DNA of 64,000 nucleotides, taken from assembly GCF_000516985.1 (NCBI RefSeq), contig NW_006917092.1, positions 5,955,888-6,019,887 of the forward strand. Direction: 5' to 3'. Position numbers and translations under genes: made by a program. The DNA is from Pestalotiopsis fici W106-1 (taxonomy: Eukaryota > Ascomycota > Sordariomycetes > Amphisphaeriales > Sporocadaceae). The notes beneath the pieces are model-generated. The model was not told where the DNA came from, searched no databases, and saw nothing but the letters and a program-made list of their open reading frames with translations. The number at the start of each line of letters is the position of its first letter. The first letter of the stretch is position 1. This document shows positions 22,558-32,752 of the stretch, piece by piece.

Positions 22558-24828
22558 CTGTCTTGACAGAAAGAGGAGCCCGAAAAAAATATGGCTCGGC
22601 TCTTTTCAAGTAGATGATGTCGTACAAACTCGTTACTGCGGGCCGAGATCTGTGGACTCGCGACAATGTCTGACCACCAACAGTTTCTATGGAAATCTGG
22701 TGGGGGCGTGAGATGTCAGATACTACTGCTGTAGTATGATGTCTGTTTGGCGGTTGTGGGCAGCGGAGCCACGTGCGTGCGTGCAGTCAGTCGTGCTACT
22801 GTGTATCCGACGGGGTTGATCGCTATGTCTGTGTGTATGCAAGAAATATCGAGATGCAGTCAGCAACGTCTTGATTTTTGGTTGGACAAGACCACACTAG
22901 GAAATCTTGACTGCACGCGATCGACGTGGTTGGGTGAAGGCGCAAACAAAAGAGACCGCTGCCCACCTCCATCTCGCCATGAAAGCATGGTCATCTCATT
23001 TCATTCCCCTGATATCCCGTAAGCAGCCAACAGCAGCATTACGACGTGCTTATCCGAGATGCAAGCCGAGAGCCTATGCACCTCCTCCCCATAATAGTAT
23101 ACGATATATACACGTTATTGCCATGTTGCTTTCATCGCGGACCGACTACGGGTACGGGCGGGATGGGATGGGAAGGGATGGGAGAGCATGCATGGCGGGC
23201 GGGCAGCAGCCATGAGTGCGAAGGAAGCAAATCCATGTGGGGAGCACGAGGGGAGCAAGGGAACGAATGGAGGGTGACCGGTACGGTAGAACAGGAGGGA
23301 AATGAATGCGAATGCAACTTGATCAGCGCTGCAAAGTTGTGTAAAACAGCAAAGTGCAAGCTGCAGCCACGGAGCACCACTGCTTTTTCCTCCTAGTTGT
23401 ACTGTTCAGTGTTGAGAGTGTTACTGTGTACAGTGCAGCGACGCGCTGAAATGCCCCTCCCAACTCCCCGGCGCTCAAGGGCCCCGGAAGGTTCACGCCA
23501 ATGGGAGCCTACGTGGTCCCTAATGGACCCCCATGCCACGGAGGGCGGGGATAGCCGGAAGTGGGAACCGGACCCATCTACGCCAAGCCTTGGAGCTCCG
23601 TCCCCAGCAAAACCTTGTCGTGTCGTATTTTCTTTCCAGTCTCTCACCGGGATGCCACTTCACTGCATGCGACAAACCCACTCACATCTTTTCTTCTTCC
23701 CTGGGACTGACGATGCCCGCCAAGTCAACAAACTTGCTTTGTATCTCGGCACTTCACAATACGCATAAAAAGTTGACCAGCCAGCTGGCACTTTTGGATA
23801 ATCGACCATTTCATCGTTCGTTAGGCCTAGTCCGACCAAAACAAAGAAGAAAAACATTCCAGTGGGGCCTCAATGGACCCCCAGTGGCTTTTCTTTCCCT
23901 TCAGAAGCCAGCTGAAACCTTGACCGCTCGCCGTTTGCTCAGATTCCAAGGGTCTGGTCGAGGTAGCGAGGCAAAGTGAGGGTCCGGTCCAAGGGTCTGG
24001 TCCAAGCCTCAGTGGCCTCCGTGTGGGCGTGAGAAAGCTTCGGGGTCCCGTTCGGCTGCGCGCGGCCAACATGCATCTTCGGAAGCCGTCCAATAGTCGC
24101 CAGACAAGTACAGTACCGACAGAACGATTGACGATTCTTATCATGTGACGTCGCGTCACTGTGTACCGACATGGGGTTGCTGTATAGTCTTCTGTCAAAA
24201 TCCCAGCTAGGTAAAGTCGCTGTCGTACGTGGGTTTGGCATCTCCATATCGGCAATTGGTCTCGACAGAATGCCTAGAGACTTCTTCTCGATTTGGGTCT
24301 CATTAAGCCCATCAGTTCGGCTCACCCCAAAGCAATATGCCCGCTTCAAGCAAGATGGACCATGAGGCTTTTAATGCGGACAGATAGATCGCCATGATGG
24401 TAACGCTAGCGTCGACAGACATATCGACCTCTGGTTCATCCACGTCCGTGGCCCACTGGAGACAGTCTGGAGTCGTACTGGGACAATGAGCATGAACTAG
24501 CGCATGGTTTCGCTTGCAGTTTGGATAGCATGCTCGATGGCCAAGTTTCAGCTGTCAAGAAGCTTGAAAGCCAATGAAATTCTCTGACCGCTGGTATGAA
24601 TGGACCTTACTAGAAGATCAATCTGTCAGGGTGGTTCTGCGCTAGAAGACGTCGTCTCGGGCCCAGAGGCATGTACACGTGGCAGAGGCTACCGTATTGT
24701 TGGGATGACTTCAGTGCCGTGTAGATATCGCAACAACGTATTTGTATAAGAGCATCCGGCTGCCCAGGATGTAGCGTTCTTCAGACCTTTCAAGTCAAAA
24801 TCTGTATCATCTTTGCCGCATATTCAAT
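22558..24828. other. divergent intergenic region between BBE oxidase and PKS
   Basis: No SAT-like domain or other gene was found in any frame upstream of the PKS start. Contains a G-rich low-complexity stretch (GGGATGGGATGGGAAGGG, about 23160-23185) and a direct repeat TCCAAGGGTCTGGTC at 23945-23959 and 23988-24002. Both could be regulatory, but no known regulator site was identified. Confidence 0.5.
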
Positions 24829-27800
24829 ATGGCTGAGAGTTGGACGACAGCTGGGGCCGTGCCAGCCCACGCCGTCGCCATCACTGGTATGGCTTGCAAG
24901 TTCCCCGGGGCCGACTCCGTGGACGACTACTGGAAGCTGCTGGACGAGGGACGGTCCATGGTGACGAAGGTCCCTGCCGGCCGCTTTGCCACGGAGGAGC
25001 ACTGGCGCAGCAATGACAAATCTGTCTTTACGGGCAACTTTGTCAACGATCTCGACGCGTTTGACCACAAGTTCTTCGGAAGGTCAAGCCGAGAGGCCGC
25101 CACCATGGATCCCGGGCAGCGACTGCTACTCGAGACGGCTTATCAGGCCCTCGAGTCGTCTGGTTTCTTCCGCGGCGTCGAACAGGACCGCGATGTTGGA
25201 TGCTTCATTGGTGCCTGTCTCTCAGATTACAACGACAATGTGGCCAGTCACCCTCCGAATGCTTTCTCCGCTCTTGGATCGCTGAGAGCCTTCCTCCCAG
25301 GAAGAATCAGTCACTTTTTCGGCCTTACTGGACCGGCCATCAGCTTCGACACGGCTTGTTCATCCTCGGCTGTCGCCATTGACGCTGCTATTAAGGCTCT
25401 GAGAGCCGGTGACTGCACAAGCGCCATTGCTGGTGGCGTCTCGGTCTTTACCAGCCCTCACATTTTCCAGAACCTGGCGGGCGCCTCTTTCCTGAGCCCT
25501 ACAGGCGCCACCAAGTCTTTTGACGAACTCGCTGATGGATACAGCCGTGGCGAGGGTGTCGGTCTCGTCGTCCTCAAGACCCTCTCCCAAGCCGTTGCCG
25601 ATGGCGATCACATTTTGGGCACAATTCTGTCGACTGCAGTAAAGCAGAACAGCAACCTGGTTCCTATTACAGTTCCATACAGTCCATCTCAAGTCGCACT
25701 CTACGGAAGAGTCCTGGAGCGCGCCGGCGTCAATGCCGATGATATCACATACCTCGAGGCTCACGGAACCGGCACCCCCATTGGAGACCCCGAAGAGTTC
25801 AAAGCTATCAAGGAGATTTTTGACACTCCTACAAGAACACAAAAACTTCACTTTGCGTCTGTAAAGGGTAACATTGGCCATTCCGAGGCCGCCTCTGGTG
25901 TCGCGGGTCTCATCAAGACTCTTCTCATGATGCAGCACCGCGCCATCCCACGCCAGGCCAGCTTCAAAGTGCTCAACTCCAAGATTGATCTGTGCGACGG
26001 ACGGCTCAGTATTCCTACAGAGACCGTTCCCTGGCATGGCAAGCCCCTTATTGCCTGCATAAGCAACCACGGAGCTGCTGGAAGTACCTCAGCTATGGTC
26101 GTTAGAGAGCCCTTTGCCGCCCTGGCCGCTCCGACACACAAGTCTCACTCTACCAAATTCCCCATCATTGTGTCTGGCAACTGTGCTCTCAGTCTTCGAC
26201 GTAATTGTGCCGCGCTACGCGAGTATCTCACAACTTCTGATGCTCTGAATAAGGGTGCCGGCTTGGCCGATATCGCCTTCAACCTGAGCGAGAAGCAGAA
26301 CCGCGACTTGTCCCACATTTTCTCGGTAGCAGTGACAGACTCATCAGATCTGTATAAAAAACTTGATCTGCTAGGCCAAGACCTCTCCTCCCCCAATCCC
26401 GAGGCAAAGCCCGTGGTCCTCGTCTTTGGTGGCCAGCAGAGAAAGACAGTCACCATTGACCGAGACGTTTACGACAGCTGCAAGTTGCTTCGTAAGCATC
26501 TGGACGAATGCGATCGCATCCTTCATGAGTTCGGCCACCAAAGGATTATTCCTGGCATATTCGAGTCTGGATTCCATACTGATGCCGTCTACCTCCAGAC
26601 TGCCCAGTTTGCCATCCAATACGCTACTGCCATGACATGGTTGGACTGCGGTCTCAAGATTGAGTGTGTGATTGGTCACTCCCTTGGCCAACTTGCTGCC
26701 CTGGTCGTCTCTGGTGTCCTTTCACTCTATGATGGTCTCAAGCTTGTTTATCACAGAGCCTTGCTGATCAGGGACCAGTGGGGCCCCGAGACTGGTGCCA
26801 TGCTTGCCGTCTTTGCCGATCTCGAGGAGACTCGTGCGCTGATTGCTTCTATCAAGAAGATTGACCCCACAACAGACATTAGCATTGCTTGCTACAATGG
26901 CCCCTCCAACCATGTGCTGGCTGGATCCAGGTCGGAGATCGAACTTGTCGTTGATGTGATCAACAGGTCGAGATCTATGAAATACGTTGTCTTGGACACT
27001 ACTCACGGATTTCATTCGAGACTGGCTGACCCCATCCTCCACAAACTCAGACACATTGCTTCCGGCTTGACGTATCATCCTCCTGCGATCCACATTGAGC
27101 TATGCTCGGAGAATGAAGAGTCTGCAATGAATATTAATGCTACTGCAATTGCTGAGCACACTCGCCAGCCCGTCTACTTTGATCACTCTATCAAGCGCAT
27201 TGAAAGACGCTACGGCCACTGCACGTGGATTGAGGGTGGTTCCGACACCTCCATCATGAGCATGCTTCAGCGCTGCCTGCCTGCCAAGACTCACGGCGGC
27301 CATGACTTCCGACCCGTGTCTGTGAGCCGTTTCGACTCTCTGGGCCTGTTGGCGGAAACCATTGCGCATCTCTGGAGCCGCAGACACCACGTCCAATTCT
27401 GGCCATTTGCCAGATGCCAGAGAGGCGAGTACCGCGCTCTGAACTTGCCGCCATACTCTTTTGAGAAGACCAAGCACTGGCTCGACTTCAAGCTCCTCGT
27501 CGACAGCGGCGTCAAAGAAGTTGTCAAGGAAGTTGTCAAGGAGGTGGTCGTCTTCAAGGAAAATGTCAAGAAGCATCATCACCTTCTCATGTTTGCCGGC
27601 TTCCAAGACGCATCCGAGTTGACCGCCGTTTACAATATTGATCCCCGCTCCGAGGAATGGCAGACCCTGTGCGGCGGTCACTCCCTTCTCAACACCCCTC
27701 TCTGTCCTGCTGCTCTGTACGTTGAGCTGATTCTACGTGCAACCAAGAACATCGTCGAGGTCAAGAAGGGAGTGTCTTCGTTCCGCGTGCAGTTGGAGAC

Positions 27801-30630
27801 ACTCGAGATCCAGGCTGCTCTGGGCATCAATCCTCGTAGAAGAGCAATCAAGCTCTACCTGACCCAAGCAGATGGCGCTGGCAACAAATGGAACATTGCT
27901 CTTCGATCCGAACCCGAAGACATTCTCGAGACGATTACTACACATGCTATCGCCAAGACTGAAGTGGTCATGGGCGACGACATGGATACCACTGTCGAGT
28001 TGGCTCGCTTTGGCAAGCTTCTCCAGCGGGGCTCCTTTGACGCATCCACTTGGAACGCAGTCGACAGAATCCACGGTCCGGTCATCTACCAAATCTTCTC
28101 CAAGGTTGTCCAGTACCACGACTACTTCCACGGCGTTCACGACCTTTCCTTCAAGAACCATATCATCGTTGCCGAAGTGTTCCTTCCCAAGGACCAGCCC
28201 ATCATTACCTCGGAACTGCTGCACAACCCGGTTGCCATCGACACCTTCCTCCAGGTGCCTGGTCTGTACCTGAACTGCCTTTCCTCCTGCAAGCCTGGCA
28301 GTGCCTACATCAACACCACCCTCGAGCGCCTTCGCATTGCCCCCGACTTTGAGTACAAGCCCCGAGGTCCATGGAAGGTTATTGCCCTTCCTGGCGATAT
28401 TGACGAGTCCGGCCATGGAAGCTTTGATATCTTTGTTACCGATCCCAAGATGAAGTCACTCGTCGTGGCTGCCTTTACTGCTCGCTTCCGCATGGTATCC
28501 ATTTCTTCTTTGACCAAGAGCTTGTCTCATGCCTCCGAATACTCGCAAGCGCTTCTTCCCGCCGCACGCGAGACCGAGTACACCACCCAGCTAGTTGAGC
28601 GAACCTCCCATATTGCTCCGAGCGTCGTTGAGCGAGTTTCCCACGTTGCCCCGAGCATTGTGGCAAGTGATTCGTGCAATCTGCGCGAGTCCCGATTGGA
28701 GAGAGCCTGGGTCGAGGAAAAGCTCAGTGAAATCCTCCGCAAGGTGGCAGATGTCCCTGTAGAGCTCTTCCGCACCAATGCTTCACTTGAGGAGCTTGGT
28801 ATTGACTCCCTGATGTGGACTGAGGTTGTGACCGAGGCTGAGAAGACTTTTGGCTTCACTATTCCTCGCTCTGAGCTGCAAAAGGTGCAGACAGTGTATG
28901 AGCTGTGCGATTACATTCAGTACCGCGATGTTCACGTGACCTCCGTCCCAGCAAGAACCCTGAGCGTCAAGCATTCACTGCCCCGAATTACGACATCCCG
29001 TGCTGAATTCGTCGAAACACCTCTGCTTTCCAGCCGTTCCGAAATCATCACCACTACCAGGCACACTCACACCCTTGAGCACATTCTACGTGACCTTGCT
29101 GAGATCCTATGCAACCATGCTTCCGACTTTGTCCCTAGCGACATCCGCATCACCACCAACCTGAACGACCTCGCCCTGGACTCGCTCCTTGCCATCGAGT
29201 TCCTCGATGACGTAAAGGCCAAATTTGGTGTCACTATTGACATTGGATCTTTCAGCAGGATGACCGAAGTTGGCCAGCTCGCCGAGATGATCTTCAAGAG
29301 CCTGACCACTGAGACAGGCAACCCACCACGTTCGGCCATCTCCAAGTCTTCCTCTGGCAGCACCGCCTTCATGCCAAGCGCCGTGTCCAAGGTCAATCAG
29401 GGCCTTCAGCGACCCAAGAGCAACCTTTCCCGCAAGAGTTTTACACGATCCCGTGACAGCCTTTTGCAATTCAATGACAACATCTCGTACTCAGGTAGCA
29501 CCTTGGCTCATGCTACGAGCGCATTCAGGAGGTCGATAATGGACTTTGAAAAGCTCGCACACAAGAACGAGTTTGCTGGTTTCTACGAGAACGTTTACGG
29601 CAAGAACTGCAACCTGGTCTTGGCTTACGTGGTGGAGGCGTATGCTGACCTGGGTATAAACCTGGCTACCATGCGACCTGGCACCGAGATCCCCGAGCTT
29701 AATGTCCCTCACAAGCACCATCAGATGCGTGAGGTCCTCAAGGGTGTGCTGGTGGATGGAGGTCTTGCCATCTCCGATCGCGTCTGCCTCATCCGAACTG
29801 AGAAGCCCGTCGATCCCACCCGCTCTAGCATGCTCTTTGAAGACATCCTCCGCGAGTTCCCCCAACACACCAAGGAGCACATGCTACTGAACATTACCGG
29901 CGCTGAGCTAGCTCAGCTCATTACTGGTGCCAAAGACCCTCTGGCTGTGCTGTTCGGATCCAAGGCCAACAGACAGATCCTTGAGGACGTCTACAGCACC
30001 AGTCCCATGTACGTCGTCATGTCGCAGCTCCTTACCCAGTTCCTCGAGTCAACTCTGAGCGCTGCCATGGCTTCCATTGCCGGAAGCGGCAAGCGCTTCC
30101 GCATCCTAGAGGTCGGAGCCGGCACCGGTGCCACGACGCGCTGGGTCGTAGGTCGCCTAGTCCAGATGGGTATTCCCGTTGAGTATACTTTTACAGACAT
30201 TTCGTCCTCTCTGGTCCAAACGGCCAAGAGAAAGTTTGCCCACTACGATTGCATGAAGTACACTACTCTGGATATCGAGAGACAGCCCCCTGTTGAGCAC
30301 CTGGGCCAGTACGACATTGTCCTCGCCACGAACTGCATCCACGCCACCAGCGACTTGCGCAACTCGTTGAAGAACATTAACCAGCTGCTCAAGCCTGAGG
30401 GTTTCGTGGCCATGGTCGAGTTTACCACGCGCATGCCCTGGTTCGACCTGGTCTTTGGTCTGCTCGAGGGTTGGTGGCTATTCCAGGACGGACGCGACTA
30501 CGTGTTGGCTGAGCCGCAGTTCTGGGAGGAGTGTATGCTCGATGTTGGCTTCAACAAGGTCATGTGGAGCGGTGGAAGCTCGAAAGAGTCCAATGTGGTT
30601 CGGGTTATTACTGGTTTCAAGAATGCATAG
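24829..30630 (+). CDS. non-reducing polyketide synthase, KS-AT-PT-ACP-ACP-C-MeT, without SAT or release domain
   Basis: A single exon of 1,933 residues. Ketosynthase: DTACSSS (Cys177), EAHGTGTPIGDP (His312), GNIGHSEAASG (His351). Malonyl transferase: GHSLGQ (Ser618) and GFHS (His729). Product-template domain: GGHSLLNTPLCPAALYVE (His951) and NPVAIDTF (Asp1138), the expected dyad for aldol cyclisation. Two acyl carrier domains: GIDSL (Ser1327) and ALDSL (Ser1452). The C-terminus is a SAM-dependent C-methyltransferase with LEVGAGTGATTRWV near residue 1760, and the protein ends just after it. No KR, DH or ER is present, so the product should be a methylated aromatic or pyrone-type polyketide. Only about 15 residues precede the KS, so the starter-unit acyltransferase (SAT) of ordinary NR-PKSs is missing, and there is no thioesterase or reductase for release. 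Catalytic residues and the open frame are intact. Flanked by the divergent BBE oxidase and a tRNA gene. Confidence 0.96.
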   Translation: MAESWTTAGAVPAHAVAITGMACKFPGADSVDDYWKLLDEGRSMVTKVPAGRFATEEHWRSNDKSVFTGNFVNDLDAFDHKFFGRSSREAATMDPGQRLLLETAYQALESSGFFRGVEQDRDVGCFIGACLSDYNDNVASHPPNAFSALGSLRAFLPGRISHFFGLTGPAISFDTACSSSAVAIDAAIKALRAGDCTSAIAGGVSVFTSPHIFQNLAGASFLSPTGATKSFDELADGYSRGEGVGLVVLKTLSQAVADGDHILGTILSTAVKQNSNLVPITVPYSPSQVALYGRVLERAGVNADDITYLEAHGTGTPIGDPEEFKAIKEIFDTPTRTQKLHFASVKGNIGHSEAASGVAGLIKTLLMMQHRAIPRQASFKVLNSKIDLCDGRLSIPTETVPWHGKPLIACISNHGAAGSTSAMVVREPFAALAAPTHKSHSTKFPIIVSGNCALSLRRNCAALREYLTTSDALNKGAGLADIAFNLSEKQNRDLSHIFSVAVTDSSDLYKKLDLLGQDLSSPNPEAKPVVLVFGGQQRKTVTIDRDVYDSCKLLRKHLDECDRILHEFGHQRIIPGIFESGFHTDAVYLQTAQFAIQYATAMTWLDCGLKIECVIGHSLGQLAALVVSGVLSLYDGLKLVYHRALLIRDQWGPETGAMLAVFADLEETRALIASIKKIDPTTDISIACYNGPSNHVLAGSRSEIELVVDVINRSRSMKYVVLDTTHGFHSRLADPILHKLRHIASGLTYHPPAIHIELCSENEESAMNINATAIAEHTRQPVYFDHSIKRIERRYGHCTWIEGGSDTSIMSMLQRCLPAKTHGGHDFRPVSVSRFDSLGLLAETIAHLWSRRHHVQFWPFARCQRGEYRALNLPPYSFEKTKHWLDFKLLVDSGVKEVVKEVVKEVVVFKENVKKHHHLLMFAGFQDASELTAVYNIDPRSEEWQTLCGGHSLLNTPLCPAALYVELILRATKNIVEVKKGVSSFRVQLETLEIQAALGINPRRRAIKLYLTQADGAGNKWNIALRSEPEDILETITTHAIAKTEVVMGDDMDTTVELARFGKLLQRGSFDASTWNAVDRIHGPVIYQIFSKVVQYHDYFHGVHDLSFKNHIIVAEVFLPKDQPIITSELLHNPVAIDTFLQVPGLYLNCLSSCKPGSAYINTTLERLRIAPDFEYKPRGPWKVIALPGDIDESGHGSFDIFVTDPKMKSLVVAAFTARFRMVSISSLTKSLSHASEYSQALLPAARETEYTTQLVERTSHIAPSVVERVSHVAPSIVASDSCNLRESRLERAWVEEKLSEILRKVADVPVELFRTNASLEELGIDSLMWTEVVTEAEKTFGFTIPRSELQKVQTVYELCDYIQYRDVHVTSVPARTLSVKHSLPRITTSRAEFVETPLLSSRSEIITTTRHTHTLEHILRDLAEILCNHASDFVPSDIRITTNLNDLALDSLLAIEFLDDVKAKFGVTIDIGSFSRMTEVGQLAEMIFKSLTTETGNPPRSAISKSSSGSTAFMPSAVSKVNQGLQRPKSNLSRKSFTRSRDSLLQFNDNISYSGSTLAHATSAFRRSIMDFEKLAHKNEFAGFYENVYGKNCNLVLAYVVEAYADLGINLATMRPGTEIPELNVPHKHHQMREVLKGVLVDGGLAISDRVCLIRTEKPVDPTRSSMLFEDILREFPQHTKEHMLLNITGAELAQLITGAKDPLAVLFGSKANRQILEDVYSTSPMYVVMSQLLTQFLESTLSAAMASIAGSGKRFRILEVGAGTGATTRWVVGRLVQMGIPVEYTFTDISSSLVQTAKRKFAHYDCMKYTTLDIERQPPVEHLGQYDIVLATNCIHATSDLRNSLKNINQLLKPEGFVAMVEFTTRMPWFDLVFGLLEGWWLFQDGRDYVLAEPQFWEECMLDVGFNKVMWSGGSSKESNVVRVITGFKNA

Positions 30631-31032
30631 AATGACGAATAATGATTGAGGGATTGGTCGGAGATTTGTACAATATGTGTATATATACCATTTGCTTTTG
30701 AAAGAAATTGAAGTTTTAAATTTCAAGAATAAACAAAAAACAAAAAGACTGGCCAAAATATGCATATCTCGATTAGCCACTATTGTTATATGAGTCTTGC
30801 ATAGCCTGTTTCAGCTATCGCTACCACTCTCTTATAGTACAGCCTCTACTAGCGACAAATGTGAGAGGTCGGGAGGTTCATTGTGAGAAACACTCCGAGA
30901 TTGCGTTATAACTTGTTTGGAATTACAGAAGCTATCTAGGTACTCAAACGCGGTTGTGGGATACTCTACCCGTGCAATGGGTGTGAATCAGGACGTTTGA
31001 AGCAGCAAAAAGATTGGATCCGTTTCGGATTG
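30631..31032. other. PKS 3' region
   Basis: AT-rich 3' flank of the PKS with likely polyadenylation context (AATAAA at 30728-30733). No further gene before the tRNA. Confidence 0.5.
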
Positions 31033-31132
31033 CGACACCTGTGAGATTCGAACTCACGCCTTCGAAAAGACTGCCTTTCATAGTCCATTTGGATATAGCA
31101 GGGCAGCGCGTTAACCACTCCGCCAAAGTGCC
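31033..31132 (-). tRNA. tRNA-Ser (anticodon GCU) with a 19-base intron
   Basis: On the minus strand the gene begins GGCACTTTGGCGGAGTGG and ends GTGAGTTCGAATCTCAC then AGGTGTC with discriminator G. The acceptor stem pairs GGCACTT with AGGTGTC (two G-T wobbles). The anticodon stem is CTGCC/GGCAG, with the loop CTGCTA interrupted after position 37 by a 19-base intron. The long variable arm typical of serine tRNAs is present and the T-arm is perfect. No CCA is encoded, as expected for a nuclear gene. Confidence 0.93.
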
Positions 31133-31305
31133 TTGTTTTGGAACCCTTTGTTGTGGTTCTGTTGAGGAAGTCGCGATTATCAAGTAGTATACGTGGTGTT
31201 TTAGCTAATAGGAACCACCAGGCAACCGGGCTTGGAACCTAGTGCAAACGCGGCTCTCCTGTCGGGCCGTGAGCGGACCCATTATAGCGGACGGAACCCA
31301 CCCAC

Positions 31306-32752
31306 CTAAATAATTAGATTAGCTAAAATACATATGTATGCACGCACGTCAATGAACCCTGCATAACCGTACATATCTGCATCGCAAGGCAAAAGTTGGA
31401 TGCAATGAAGCCACGAAGCGTCATGACAGCATCTGAGCAGGTACAAAGGCCTCGTCCTGACCAATGGAGGCAGGATCGAAGCAAAGGCATGTTCGATCTG
31501 GTTTTCCTTCACGTTGCGCTCGATTACTGCAACTCCAGTGACCAGAGCGTCTGCTTCTTCGATGTAGTATATATTTCCGTCTCTTTCGTGATCTACGGAT
31601 TTGACCGATGGGTCAAATATCCATATTGGCTGAGGGAAATACGAGACGTTGTCCTGATACTAGTTGTTAGTCTTGAGCTAATGAGCAAATGTATCTAGAT
31701 GGTGTCTTACGACTATTGCATCCGGTTCGAAAAACTCTGCAAGCCATGGACGAAATCCTGAAGTGCGTTGGGCTGTCTTATGTGCCCCCGATAGCCGACG
31801 AACATCGAGAGCAGGTCGCATATTTCCGGCAGAGCCCAAAAGACGTCCGAATGAGCATAACTGTCTCTCAGGGAAGAGGGCGTGCTGTGCCACAGGCGGT
31901 CGCTGCAAGACACAGCATCCTATCCAGTTGCCACTGATCGCTTTGACGCGTAAAATGTTAGCTTGGAAGAGGATAAAATGCGAATTCCTCATCAGGAACT
32001 GTGTGGTGAGTATGAAATGATGCTTCCTATCTGGTAGTGCTGATGTAATACGAGCCCTATGAGCAGGATGTGAATCATGCGGAAGAACTTGGTCGTCTTC
32101 ATGCAACTCAAACACCATAAAACTCCCGCTGAGAGTGCCCAGACGCGATACCTGGCAATTATCATCCGACGGGTCTGAGCCACCATAAGCCAGTCCGAGG
32201 TCAAAGATAGACGGCGGACACCATTCCCATCGACCTCCGTGCGGAGCAATAGGAGCTTGACCATAAATGAGGTCGGTCATTCTGATGAATCCCCATGAGA
32301 TTAATATATCTTGTGTTATCTCTGTCCCTGACCATTCCGCACGAAATTTCCCACTTCTCAGAACCACCAGACTCGCAATAATCATTTGGTCAATTGACTA
32401 GGACGTTATTCGAGGTCATGGGATCTGCAATAGATCTGAAAGGAGCTCTCCTGACCCGCGATATTGTTTGTTCCGCCCCTGTATTAGAAGTGCGAGAATA
32501 TCAGTAACTACGAAGTGGCCAAGAACTGGCACCGGTCGGTTGAAATCGGCAATAGGAATCTTATTATCAGCCCATTGATTAGGATAGTCCTTCGAAGGCT
32601 CAAGGAGCGACAGATCCCAACCAAGAATTTCTTTATCGAGATCCTTTAACACAAATCCCTGTCCGCTGCTCTTACGAGAACCTTTGTTCAGGTGTGCAAA
32701 GATAACTTTGACTGCGTGGTTTCTCGACGCCCAAGGCTCGGCCGAACTGTCG
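31306..32752 (-). pseudogene. 5'-truncated fungal gene of unknown family
   Basis: Minus-strand coding text begins abruptly beside an AT-rich patch with no start codon (SELDADSSAEPWASRN), runs through RPVPVLGHFVVTDILALLIQ, and must change frame near 32460-32370. A second block carries GRWEWCPPSIFDLGLAYGG and LGTLSGSFMVFELHEDD. It continues through a clear 51-bp intron (31660-31710) into QDNVSYFPQPIWIFDPSV and ends at 31306. The middle frame change can be explained by an 84-bp intron (donor GTCAGG at 32456, acceptor GAG at 32372) or by mutation. I do not recognise the family; its tone resembles conserved fungal proteins found near HET/NLR genes. The missing start makes it a probable remnant. 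Confidence 0.5.

Noticed and set aside
23397..23979. Possible SAT-coding exon upstream of the PKS
   Set aside because: Frames here show none of the SAT hallmarks (no GxCxG active-site context) and have no splice path to the KS.
25360..26070. Long minus-strand open frames inside the PKS (also 27733-28416 and 27100-27681)
   Set aside because: They are antisense shadows of the intact PKS frame with no motifs of their own.
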